Shown piece by piece: positions 50,813-59,004 of a stretch of 64,000 nucleotides of DNA (position 1 is the first letter of the stretch; each line of letters opens with the position of its first letter). The position numbers and the translations under genes are program-made. The DNA comes from Thalassobius sp049116315 (GTDB lineage Bacteria; Pseudomonadota; Alphaproteobacteria; Rhodobacterales; Rhodobacteraceae), in NCBI GenBank assembly GCA_049116315.1, contig JAGDZD010000007.1, forward strand, positions 124,001 through 188,000, written 5' to 3'. Below the pieces are notes generated by a model. The model did not search any database. It was not told where the DNA came from and saw only the letters and a list, made by a program, of their open reading frames with translations.

Positions 50813-50863
50813 ATCCTTGCCCCCGACAGGGGGCAAGGATGTTTGGGGGGCAGACAGCCCCCC
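50813..50863 (-). terminator. Twin GC-rich hairpins downstream of argF
   Basis: ATCCTTGCCCCC (50813-50824) pairs perfectly with GGGGGCAAGGAT (50829-50840), then GGGGGGC (50845-50851) with GCCCCCC (50857-50863). They lie 22 bases past the argF stop; no strong T-tract is seen. Confidence 0.7.
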
Positions 50864-50884
50864 TGTTGATTTCACCGCGTTGGC

Positions 50885-51811
50885 TTAGACGCCAAGGCAC
50901 CAGCGCATCACCGCTTTTTGGGCATGCAAACGGTTTTCAGCCTCATCAAAGATCACGGATTGGGGGCCATCCATCACTGTGCTGGTGGCCTCATCATCGC
51001 GATGGGCCGGCAAACAGTGCATGAACAGCGCGTCCGAATTGGCATGCGACATCAGCTCTTCGTTCACTTGGTAAGCGCGCAGCTGATTGTGACGCCGCTC
51101 GCGGGCAGACTGTGGATCGTGCATGCTAACCCATGTGTCCGTGACCACCAGATCCGCGCCTTGAACCGCCGCAACCGGGTCGCGCACGATCTCCACTTTT
51201 GACCCTTTGGCCCGGGCCTCTTCGATAAAGACCATTTCAGGATCCAGCGGTGGCGGCCCGGTAAATGTCAGGTCAAATCCAAATTGTCCCGCCGCATGCG
51301 CAAACGAAGCAAAGACGTTGTTGCCGTCCCCAGCCCAAACAACCTTTTTGCCTTTGATCGGGCCATTGTGTTCCTCAAAGGTTTGGATGTCGGCCATGAT
51401 CTGGCAGGGGTGGGTGCGGTTGGTCAGGCCGTTGATCACCGGAACCGAGGCATATTCAGCCATTTCCAAGAGGGTTTGTTCTTCAAAGGTGCGGATCATG
51501 ATCAGATCCACATACCGCGACAGAACCCGTGCTGTATCGGCGATGGTTTCGCCGTGGCCCAGCTGCATATCAGCGCCTGACAGGACCATGGTTTGACCAC
51601 CCAGCTGGCGCACACCCACATCAAACGACACACGGGTGCGCGTTGATGGTTTTTCAAAAATCAACGCCACCATATGCCCGGCCAAGGGCTGGTCCACATC
51701 TGGGGTGCCTTTGGGCAGTCCCTGGCGCGCCTGTTTCATCGATTTGGCAGACTCGATCATCCCACGAAGGTCTTCGGGGCTGGTCGTATGGATATCTAGA
51801 AAATGGTTCAT
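50885..51811 (-). CDS. argF: Ornithine carbamoyltransferase
   Basis: A 308-residue enzyme joining carbamoyl phosphate and ornithine to citrulline. The carbamoyl-phosphate loop STRTR is at residues 56-60; HPCQIMADIQTF and FMHCLPAHR are the ornithine and active-site motifs. It uses the carbamoyl phosphate made by CarB. It is downstream of argD on the same strand; the 72-base gap contains a GGGGCCG/CGGCCCC hairpin. Confidence 0.97.
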   Translation of the reverse strand: MNHFLDIHTTSPEDLRGMIESAKSMKQARQGLPKGTPDVDQPLAGHMVALIFEKPSTRTRVSFDVGVRQLGGQTMVLSGADMQLGHGETIADTARVLSRYVDLIMIRTFEEQTLLEMAEYASVPVINGLTNRTHPCQIMADIQTFEEHNGPIKGKKVVWAGDGNNVFASFAHAAGQFGFDLTFTGPPPLDPEMVFIEEARAKGSKVEIVRDPVAAVQGADLVVTDTWVSMHDPQSARERRHNQLRAYQVNEELMSHANSDALFMHCLPAHRDDEATSTVMDGPQSVIFDEAENRLHAQKAVMRWCLGV

Positions 51812-51833
51812 TCAGTCTCTTTCTGCAATCCGT

Positions 51834-51867
51834 GGGGGGCCGCTCTGTCGATGCAGTCCGGCCCCTC
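51834..51867 (-). terminator. Hairpin between argD and argF
   Basis: GGGGCCG (51836-51842) pairs with CGGCCCC (51859-51865), extended by a G-T pair. It may attenuate argF or stabilise the argD end. Confidence 0.45.
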
Positions 51868-51883
51868 CTTCGGGTGAGCGACG

Positions 51884-53053
51884 TTAGGAAAAGCTTTGAG
51901 CCGCTGCGTCGAGCCGGGTCACGGCCTCTTCGATTTCAGCGTCTGTCAGGTTGAGTGCGGGCAATAGGCGCACAGTGTTGTCGGCGGCAGGAATGGTGAT
52001 GACCTCAGCGTCATAGCCGGCAGCGACCATATCGATGTTGGAGACCTTACATTTTAGCCCCAGCATCAGACCCGATCCGCGCACTTCTTCGAAGACGTCG
52101 GGATTGTTCGCGACAAGCCCTTCCAGTTTCTGGCGCAGATGCCCGCTTTTGGCGCGCACATTGTCCAGAAACGCAGGGTCGGTGACATGGGCCATCACGG
52201 CATTCCCAACGGCGCAGGCCAAAGGATTGCCACCATAGGTCGACCCATGGGTGCCAAAGGTCATGCCTGCTGCGGCCTCTTCGGTGGCCATAACCGCGCC
52301 CAATGGAAAGCCGCCGCCAATGCCTTTGGCGACCATCATGATGTCGGGGGTCACACCGGCCCATTCATGAGCAAACAATTTGCCTGTTCGCCCCATGCCG
52401 CATTGCACTTCGTCAAGGATCAATAGGATGTCCTTTTCGTCACACAACGCTCGCAGGGCTTTCAGGTCAGCGTCTGAAACGGGGCGAATGCCGCCTTCGC
52501 CTTGAATGGGTTCCAACAAAAGTGCGCCGACAGTGTCGCCGATCGCCGCTTCAACCGCCTCAATGTCGCCAAAGGGCAAGTGAATGAACCCGGGCAGGAC
52601 CGGACCAAATCCGCCGACCATCTTTTCGGTCCCGGCGGCGGCGATGCCCGCTGAGGACCGGCCATGGAAAGACCCGTCAAAGGTGATGATGTCGGTCTTT
52701 TGGGGCTGCCCCTTCTCGAACCAATACTTGCGCGCCATCTTGATGGCCAATTCACAGGCCTCTGTGCCTGAATTGGTGAAAAAGACGGTGTCAGCAAAGC
52801 TGTGCTCGACCAATGAATCGGCCAACTGCTGCTGTTGGGGAATGTTATAGAGGTTGGAAACGTGCCACAGATTTTCGGCCTGCGATGACAGCGCTTTGAC
52901 CAAATCCGGATGGGCGTGCCCCAAGAGGGTTACCGCAATGCCCGCCCCCATATCCAGAAATCGTCGACCGTCTTCCTCGATCAACCAAGAGCCTTCACCT
53001 TTGACAAAGGTAAGGGGGGCACGCGCATAGGTCGGCAGGACAGACGGGATCAT
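51884..53053 (-). CDS. argD: Acetylornithine aminotransferase
   Basis: A 389-residue class III aminotransferase of arginine synthesis. The PLP lysine is in MMVAKGIGGGFPLGAV; NSGTEACELAIKMARKYWFEKG, LLEPIQGEGGIRP, and LDEVQCGMGRTG are standard motifs. The ATG at 53053 has AAGGA eight bases upstream; the frame is open to 53095. The 310-base gap above it (53054-53363) holds only the palindrome at 53330-53349. Confidence 0.96.
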   Translation of the reverse strand: MIPSVLPTYARAPLTFVKGEGSWLIEEDGRRFLDMGAGIAVTLLGHAHPDLVKALSSQAENLWHVSNLYNIPQQQQLADSLVEHSFADTVFFTNSGTEACELAIKMARKYWFEKGQPQKTDIITFDGSFHGRSSAGIAAAGTEKMVGGFGPVLPGFIHLPFGDIEAVEAAIGDTVGALLLEPIQGEGGIRPVSDADLKALRALCDEKDILLILDEVQCGMGRTGKLFAHEWAGVTPDIMMVAKGIGGGFPLGAVMATEEAAAGMTFGTHGSTYGGNPLACAVGNAVMAHVTDPAFLDNVRAKSGHLRQKLEGLVANNPDVFEEVRGSGLMLGLKCKVSNIDMVAAGYDAEVITIPAADNTVRLLPALNLTDAEIEEAVTRLDAAAQSFS

Positions 53054-53329
53054 TAGGATATCCTTGTTCCAGAACAAGCCCTGAGGTTGCATCACAGGGC
53101 AGGAGTGTCAACATTTTAGGGTGGGTTGCCACAATTGTGGCGGTTCAAAAGCAGAAGCGGACGTCAGTTGGAGCTGCGTCGGCGTCGGATCAGAGTGATA
53201 TTTGGGCGTTTGAACATGGCAGGGGCATAGCGTGGATTACGAGGGTTGCAAAGTGGTTTTTGCCTACCGCGCGGCAATTTGAGCGCAACAGCGTCATCAT
53301 AGCCGCGCGGATTTTGACACAATCCGATC

Positions 53330-53349
53330 CGGAAAATGTACATTTTCCG
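53330..53349. repeat. Perfect 20-base palindrome
   Basis: CGGAAAATGTACATTTTCCG, centred in a gap between argD and the ABC-2 permease. It can fold as an 8-bp stem with a GTAC loop and may be a terminator-like or protein-binding site; 15 bases before the permease stop on the minus strand. Confidence 0.5.
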
Positions 53350-53363
53350 CGCCCCTGACGCGG

Positions 53364-54155
53364 TCAGTTTTTCAGGCGGTAGCCAGTTTTGAACATCAGC
53401 CATGCCAGCGCGCTGATGGCGACAGTGGTTAGGCCGCTGATGATCAATGCGGTGGTTGGGGCGGTGTCTGAAACCCCAAGCAAGCCATAGCGGGTGCCAT
53501 CGATCAGGTAGAAGATCGGATTGAAGTGTGTCAGCTCGCGGATCACCGGGGGCAGGGCCTCTACCGAATAGAAAGTGCCGGACAGAAAGGCCAACGGCGT
53601 GACGATGAAATTGGTGATCGCCGCCATTTGGTCAAACTTTGCCGCATAGATCCCAGCCACAATCCCAATGGCTCCGAGCAATGTCGCACCGACAACCACA
53701 AAGGTCAGCGTCCAAACCACCGAATATGGCATGATGCCGCGAAACACAGCCAGTCCGATACACAGCAGCACCGCGATGCAGATTCCGCGCGCCACGCCGC
53801 CAGTCAAAAAACCAACCACCAATTCAAGCGGAGACAGCGGTGGCATCAACGTATCGACGATATTGCCTTGCACCTTTGAAATCACAATCGATGACGAGGT
53901 ATTGGCAAAGGCATTTTGAATAACCGTCATCATGACGATGCCCGGCGCGATGAATGTTGCAAAAGGAACACCCATCACTTCGCCACGGTTTGGGCCAATG
54001 GCGAGTGTGAAAATCATCATGAACAAAGCGGCTGTTGTCAGGGGGGCCAACAGAGTTTGTGTCCAGACAACTAGAAATCGTTGCACTTCGCGGCCAGACA
54101 GTGTGTATAGGCCCAACCAGTTGAAACGCCCAAATCTTCGTGTTCCCATCTGCAT
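53364..54155 (-). CDS. ABC-2 type transporter permease
   Basis: A 263-residue membrane protein with six predicted segments; GPNRGEVMGVPFATFIAPGIVMMTVIQNAFANTSSSIVISKVQGNIVDTLMPPLSPLELVVGFL and FKTGYRLKN fit the ABC-2 family (drug and polysaccharide exporters). No ATP-binding subunit is next to it, so the partner must be elsewhere. The 138-base gap on its upstream side carries the gcrA promoter in the opposite direction. Confidence 0.87.
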   Translation of the reverse strand: MQMGTRRFGRFNWLGLYTLSGREVQRFLVVWTQTLLAPLTTAALFMMIFTLAIGPNRGEVMGVPFATFIAPGIVMMTVIQNAFANTSSSIVISKVQGNIVDTLMPPLSPLELVVGFLTGGVARGICIAVLLCIGLAVFRGIMPYSVVWTLTFVVVGATLLGAIGIVAGIYAAKFDQMAAITNFIVTPLAFLSGTFYSVEALPPVIRELTHFNPIFYLIDGTRYGLLGVSDTAPTTALIISGLTTVAISALAWLMFKTGYRLKN

Positions 54156-54189
54156 CGATGGCTCCTTTCGCTCCGCAATTGGCGGATGT

Positions 54190-54194
54190 GATTC
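54190..54194. promoter_or_regulatory. GANTC (CcrM methylation) site upstream of gcrA
   Basis: GATTC seven bases before the -35. GcrA works with CcrM-methylated DNA in Caulobacter, so autoregulation is possible. Confidence 0.4.
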
Positions 54195-54200
54195 GATGCC

Positions 54201-54228
54201 TTGTAACTCAGGCGATGATGGATAGAAT
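54201..54228 (+). promoter_or_regulatory. gcrA promoter candidate
   Basis: TTGTAA (54201-54206), 16 bases, TAGAAT (54223-54228). Predicted start near 54235. Confidence 0.6.
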
Positions 54229-54251
54229 AGGGGCTGTTCAAGAAATTCAAG

Positions 54252-54277
54252 GCGGCCCGCTTAGGGGGCCGCTTTTT
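54252..54277 (+). terminator. Terminator-like hairpin in the gcrA leader
   Basis: GCGGCCC (54252-54258) pairs with GGGCCGC (54266-54272), followed by TTTTT. It sits between the promoter and the gcrA ATG, with no gene before it on this strand that it could end, so conditional attenuation is a natural reading. Confidence 0.75.
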
Positions 54278-54293
54278 AGCTAAGGAAACCGGC

Positions 54294-54878
54294 ATGTCCT
54301 GGACCGACGATCGCGTCGAACTTCTGAAGAAAATGTGGGGCGAAGGTCAGTCGGCCAGCCAAATCGCCAAGGAATTGGGCGGTGTGACACGCAATGCCGT
54401 GATCGGTAAGGTTCACCGTTTGGGTCTGTCGAATCGATCCACTGGTGGTGCCAGCACGTCCAACACAGAGGCGACTGAAACCAAGGCCAAAGCGGCCCCC
54501 AAGAAAGAGGCCAAGGCCGAGCCAAAGCCACGTCCAGCCCCCGCGCCCGAGCCAATCGCCGCCCCGGCGCCAGTGCCACGGCCTGTTGTGACCGGGCGCA
54601 AAGCAATTATTCCTGCAGGGCAGCCATTGCCACCGCAACCTTCTGCGAATGAGATCAGCCCAGAAGCGCTGGCCAAAGTGAGCGAAGTTGAGAAGAAAGC
54701 GAAAAAGCTTGGGCTGCTTGAGCTGACCGAACGGACCTGCAAATGGCCTGTTGGGGACCCTGCGACGGATGACTTCTGGTTCTGTGGTCTACCGGTGCAA
54801 GCGGGCAAACCTTACTGCGAGGCCCATGTCGGCGTTGCGTTCCAGCCAATGTCTTCGCGTCGTGATCGTCGCCGCTGA
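54294..54878 (+). CDS. gcrA: GcrA cell-cycle regulator
   Basis: A 194-residue protein. The N-terminal DNA-binding domain is MSWTDDRVELLKKMWGEGQSASQIAKELGGVTRNAVIGKVHRLGLSNRS; a long Ala/Pro/Lys-rich linker follows; the C-terminal sigma-interacting part has LLELTERTCKWPVGDPATDDFWFCGLPVQAGKPYCEAHVGVAFQP with conserved Cys. GcrA directs RNA polymerase to methylated promoters. The RBS is AAGGA before ATG. Confidence 0.95.
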   Translation: MSWTDDRVELLKKMWGEGQSASQIAKELGGVTRNAVIGKVHRLGLSNRSTGGASTSNTEATETKAKAAPKKEAKAEPKPRPAPAPEPIAAPAPVPRPVVTGRKAIIPAGQPLPPQPSANEISPEALAKVSEVEKKAKKLGLLELTERTCKWPVGDPATDDFWFCGLPVQAGKPYCEAHVGVAFQPMSSRRDRRR

Positions 54879-54902
54879 TTTCAGCGCGATAGAAAGAAAT
54901 AG

Positions 54903-54929
54903 AGCCTCGGCACTTGCCGGGGCTTTTTT
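54903..54929 (+). terminator. Rho-independent terminator of gcrA
   Basis: AGCCTCGGC (54903-54911) pairs with GCCGGGGCT (54916-54924) with one T-G pair, followed by T6. The rest of the gap to hrpB (54930-55160) holds nothing else seen. Confidence 0.88.
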
Positions 54930-55160
54930 GTTGGTGGGCCGGTGTGCGGGAATCCATCTGCTTTGGGTCGCATGCTTTGCTCGGCCTCGGTCCGGTCCCG
55001 TTTAGCCCCTCATCTTTGGCAGGCCTGCGCGTTTTCGCACAAATCACGGGTTCGCCTGATTCGGAATGCCTGTGCGGCGACACAGATCACTCGCGGCCCA
55101 TTCTTGTGGATCGCAGCAGCGAAAGCCCAAGCGGCTTGTCTCGTCCAGACCAGCCTAGCG

Positions 55161-57614
55161 TTAGCGGCGAGGGCGTCGTTTTGCCCGCAAAGTGGGATCC
55201 GCTTGGGTGGGATCTTCGGGCCAGGGGTGGCGGGGATATTGGCCGCGCATATCCTTGCGCACATCTTGATACGAACTGGCCCAGAAACCGGGAAGATCCG
55301 TGGTGGTTTGCACCGGGCGCTGCGCAGGCGAAAGCAAGGTGACACGCAGCGGTGTACGTCCCACCATGGGATGCGTGGTCTGTCCAAACATTTCTTGCAA
55401 ACGCAGACTGATTTCCGGGGTGTCCCCGGAATAATCTATGGGAATGTCACGCCCCAGAGGTGTGGTGAAATGTGCAGGGGCCGCGCGGTCCAAGGCCTGC
55501 ATTTCATTCCAATCCAGCCGGGCGCGGAGCGCGGGCAGCAGGTCGAATTTTTTCCAACCTTCTGCCGATTTTACCCCCGATAGATGCGGCAACAGCCAGT
55601 CTTCGATCGACGAAATCAGGGCCTCGGGCCCCATGTCAGGCAGATCGGGCTGGACGGCGCGCACCAATTCAACCCGTGCGACAAACCGTTTGCAGGCAGG
55701 GCTGAGGCTCAGGCCAAGGTCGCGCACACCATCCAGCATGGCGCGGGCGACCGCATCGGCGGGGGCGTCTTTCCAAATTTGGTCGTTCAAAACGATGGGG
55801 CCCAGACACTCTTGGCGGCGTGCCACGACGCGCCGCTCGCGCTTGGACCAATCACAGCGATTTTCCCACATGATCTGATCACCGAATTGGGCCCGGATTT
55901 CGGCTTCGGAAATTTCGATTGCTTGCCTGATTTTTGCTTCGCGTGGATTCCCATCCAGATCAGTGGCCACAATCAACCGCGCCGAGGCCATCGGATCATG
56001 ATCAGCCATCACCGCACCCTTGCCGCCAGACAGGACAAAGCGTGGGGCATCGCCTTTGCGGCGCAGACCGATGCGGTCTGGATAGGCCAAAGCCGCCATT
56101 TCAGCATCGCTGAGCGTGGTGGAGGGCGCGCGCCGGGCCTGACGCGTCAGGCGTTTGGCTTCGCTTTTGATCCGCTCTACCGCGCCGCGATTGGCGGAAT
56201 GAGGAGAGCGATCTGCGTATCCGCGTGGGTCACGAATGGCGTGCAGGCGCAGTGATAGGTCCACGGGCGCTGCGCGGTTCAACGGATCGCGATCCGACAA
56301 AAGTGCCGCAAGCGGGGCTGCATCAGGGCCTGCGGTGATCAGCATATGGGCCAATCGTGGGTGCAGTGGCAAAGCGGCGATGGCCTTGCCATGTGGGGTC
56401 AATCGGTTTGAACGATCCAAGGCCCCGAGCAATCGCAACAAGGTCTGCGCTTCGGCATAGGTGCCAGCGTTTGGCGGCGTCAAAAAGGCCAGATCACCGG
56501 GCTGCGCGCCCCAAAGTGCCATTTCAAGTGCCAGATCGGTTAGATCAGCGGTCTCGATTTCAGCGGGCGGGAACGGACGCATGCCGCCTTCTTCGCCTTT
56601 GGTCCATAACCGATAACAGGTGCCTTCGGCGACACGGCCCGCCCGCCCGGTGCGCTGGGTTGCTTCGGCGCGGGTCACCCGTTCGGTGATCAACCGTGAC
56701 ATGCCGGATCCGGGATCGAACCGGGCGCGGCGGGCCCGCCCTGCATCGACCACCACTCGGACATCTTGGATCGTCAAAGAGGTTTCCGCGATGGATGTGG
56801 CCAGCACAATTTTGCGCCCAGATTTGGCAGGTTCAATCGCCGCCCGCTGTTTTGAAAAATCCATTGCCCCAAACAGCGTATGAAGGGTGCAATCTTGGGG
56901 AAGCGCGCGCTGCAAGAGCGCCTCGACACGGCGAATCTCTCCTTCGCCGGGCAGAAAGACCAAGAGGCTGCCAGATGTTTCCGCCAAGGCTTGCTGCACC
57001 AACGCAGCGGTTGCGTCTTCGATGCGGGTTTTGGCCGGCAACGGTCGTTCCAACCACTGGATTGAAACCGGATAGGCCCGCCCTTGCGAGGTGACCACAG
57101 GTACATTGCCCATCAATTCGGCCACCGGTTCCGCGTCGAGCGTGGCGGACATCGCCACCAACAACAGATCATCGCGTAGCGCGTCGGTGATTTCCAAACA
57201 TAAGGCAAGACCAAGGTCTGCGGTCAAAGAGCGTTCGTGAAATTCGTCAAAAATGATCGCGCCAATGCCCGAGAGTTCGGGATCTGATTGGATCATCCGG
57301 GTCAAAATACCTTCGGTGACCACTTCGATGCGCGTCGATTTGCCGGTCTTGGCTTCGCCGCGAATGCGATAGCCAACCGTGTCGCCCACAGCTTCGCCGC
57401 GGGTCTGTGCCATGCGTTCCGCGGCGGCGCGGGCGGCGAGGCGTCTGGGCTCTAGCATCAAAATGCGGCCTTCTGTCAGACCTGCATCCAGCATCGCCAA
57501 TGGAACAACAGTGGTTTTCCCAGCCCCCGGAGGCGCCTGTAAAACTGCGCGCCCTCGTTGGCGCAACGCGTCGATCAATTCCGGCAATGCGGCGTGGATG
57601 GGTAAAGTCTGCAT
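55161..57614 (-). CDS. hrpB: ATP-dependent helicase HrpB
   Basis: An 817-residue DExH-box helicase. Walker A is APPGAGKTTVVPLA at about residue 28; the DEFH box is IIFDEFHERSL; motif III SATLD; motif VI QRTGRAGRVAEG; the C-terminal HrpB-specific domain has WENRCDWSKRERRVVARRQECLG. It is probably an RNA helicase of unclear role. The protein matches the usual family length. Confidence 0.95.
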   Translation of the reverse strand: MQTLPIHAALPELIDALRQRGRAVLQAPPGAGKTTVVPLAMLDAGLTEGRILMLEPRRLAARAAAERMAQTRGEAVGDTVGYRIRGEAKTGKSTRIEVVTEGILTRMIQSDPELSGIGAIIFDEFHERSLTADLGLALCLEITDALRDDLLLVAMSATLDAEPVAELMGNVPVVTSQGRAYPVSIQWLERPLPAKTRIEDATAALVQQALAETSGSLLVFLPGEGEIRRVEALLQRALPQDCTLHTLFGAMDFSKQRAAIEPAKSGRKIVLATSIAETSLTIQDVRVVVDAGRARRARFDPGSGMSRLITERVTRAEATQRTGRAGRVAEGTCYRLWTKGEEGGMRPFPPAEIETADLTDLALEMALWGAQPGDLAFLTPPNAGTYAEAQTLLRLLGALDRSNRLTPHGKAIAALPLHPRLAHMLITAGPDAAPLAALLSDRDPLNRAAPVDLSLRLHAIRDPRGYADRSPHSANRGAVERIKSEAKRLTRQARRAPSTTLSDAEMAALAYPDRIGLRRKGDAPRFVLSGGKGAVMADHDPMASARLIVATDLDGNPREAKIRQAIEISEAEIRAQFGDQIMWENRCDWSKRERRVVARRQECLGPIVLNDQIWKDAPADAVARAMLDGVRDLGLSLSPACKRFVARVELVRAVQPDLPDMGPEALISSIEDWLLPHLSGVKSAEGWKKFDLLPALRARLDWNEMQALDRAAPAHFTTPLGRDIPIDYSGDTPEISLRLQEMFGQTTHPMVGRTPLRVTLLSPAQRPVQTTTDLPGFWASSYQDVRKDMRGQYPRHPWPEDPTQADPTLRAKRRPRR

Positions 57615-57838
57615 GCGCTCTTATCGGCAATCCGCCGCATGGGGACAAGGGAGCGCCACCCTATGATCCGCAATCCTCCATTCCGATGGCAACGCCGCAA
57701 CCCTAGACCAAGGGGCAGAGGTCTCCCCCGGTTCGGTTTCCACAATGCCCTTGGCGCGGCATCTTTTCCAGATCGCGTGGAACGACTGGACAATCTCTGC
57801 TTGGGCAAGGCAAAACAACACGGGCGGAGGGCAGATCC

Positions 57839-58825
57839 ATGGATATCGCAAAGCTGAGTGACAAAATCGTGGCGCAGGATCGCCGTGCGTTGGCGCGGGC
57901 GATCACGTTGGTTGAGAGCAGCCGCGCGGACCACCGAGAAATGGCCGCTGAGCTGATCGAGACCCTTGGCCACAAGGCGACAAACCAAGCCATCCGCGTT
58001 GGCCTGTCTGGCACGCCGGGTGTGGGCAAATCCACCTTTATTGAAAGCTTTGGCTTGATGCTGACCGCCCAGGGCCTGCGCGTGGCGGTTTTGGCGGTGG
58101 ATCCCAGTTCTGCGCGCACCGGCGGCTCTATTTTGGGGGATAAAACCCGCATGGAGCAGCTAAGCCGCGATCCGAATGCGTTTATTCGTCCCTCGCCCAG
58201 CCAGACCCATCTGGGTGGTGTGGCGCGGCGCACCCGCGAGGCGGTCTCGCTGTGTGAAGCGGCAGGATTTGATGTGATTCTGATTGAAACCGTCGGGGTG
58301 GGGCAATCCGAAACCGTCGTGGCTGAGATGGCGGATCTGTTTTTGCTGCTGTTGGCCCCCGCTGGCGGTGATGAGTTGCAAGGCGTCAAGCGCGGGATCA
58401 TGGAGATGGCGGATATCATCTTGGTGAACAAGGCAGATGGGGATCTAAAGTCCGCAGCAATGCGCACCTGCGCTGATTATGCAGGCGCGCTTAGGTTGTT
58501 GCGCAAGCGGCCGCAGGACCCAGATGGATTCCCCAAGGCGATGACGGTTTCTGCCTTAGAAGACAGCGGCTTGCCAGATGCGTGGCAAGAGATGTCAACC
58601 TTGGTGCACTGGCGCCGCGAGCAAGGGCATTTCGACGGGCGACGGTCGCAGCAAGCACAATTCTGGTTCGAAGAAGAGGTCAAGCAGGCGCTGTTGGCTC
58701 AATTGCAAACAAGTGCCGCCAAACAGGCGATGCAACGCCTTGGGGCGCAGGTCGCCGCCGGGCAAGCCAGCCCCTCAATTGCCGCATCACAACTGTTACG
58801 AGAACTTCATCAAGCAGGTGGGTGA
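57839..58825 (+). CDS. meaB: Methylmalonyl-CoA mutase-associated GTPase MeaB
   Basis: A 328-residue G3E GTPase protecting methylmalonyl-CoA (or ethylmalonyl-CoA) mutase. Walker A is GLSGTPGVGKSTFIE; VLAVDPSSARTGGSILGDKTRM, VGQSETVVAEMADLFLLL and LVNKADGD are the family motifs. It functions with the epimerase at 39.5 kb. It is divergent from hrpB, and the 224-base gap between has no other obvious feature. Confidence 0.96.
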   Translation: MDIAKLSDKIVAQDRRALARAITLVESSRADHREMAAELIETLGHKATNQAIRVGLSGTPGVGKSTFIESFGLMLTAQGLRVAVLAVDPSSARTGGSILGDKTRMEQLSRDPNAFIRPSPSQTHLGGVARRTREAVSLCEAAGFDVILIETVGVGQSETVVAEMADLFLLLLAPAGGDELQGVKRGIMEMADIILVNKADGDLKSAAMRTCADYAGALRLLRKRPQDPDGFPKAMTVSALEDSGLPDAWQEMSTLVHWRREQGHFDGRRSQQAQFWFEEEVKQALLAQLQTSAAKQAMQRLGAQVAAGQASPSIAASQLLRELHQAGG

Positions 58826-59004
58826 CAAACGGTTCGTTCTCAGGTAACGATATCGCAGCCGAACAACGGAGGGCGCAAGATGTACCACAGGATCTCAGAC
58901 ACCTTTTCGTAAGGTAATCGATCTTGTGTGGTCGGTTGCCGAAACAACCGCCCCGTATCTCTGCCCCCAAAATTCCCACAAATTTTGCACCTTTGGTGAC
59001 CGCT

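Noticed and set aside
53137..53358. 73-codon frame upstream of the ABC-2 permease
   Set aside because: It ends in the perfect palindrome, has no ribosome site and no recognisable protein features.
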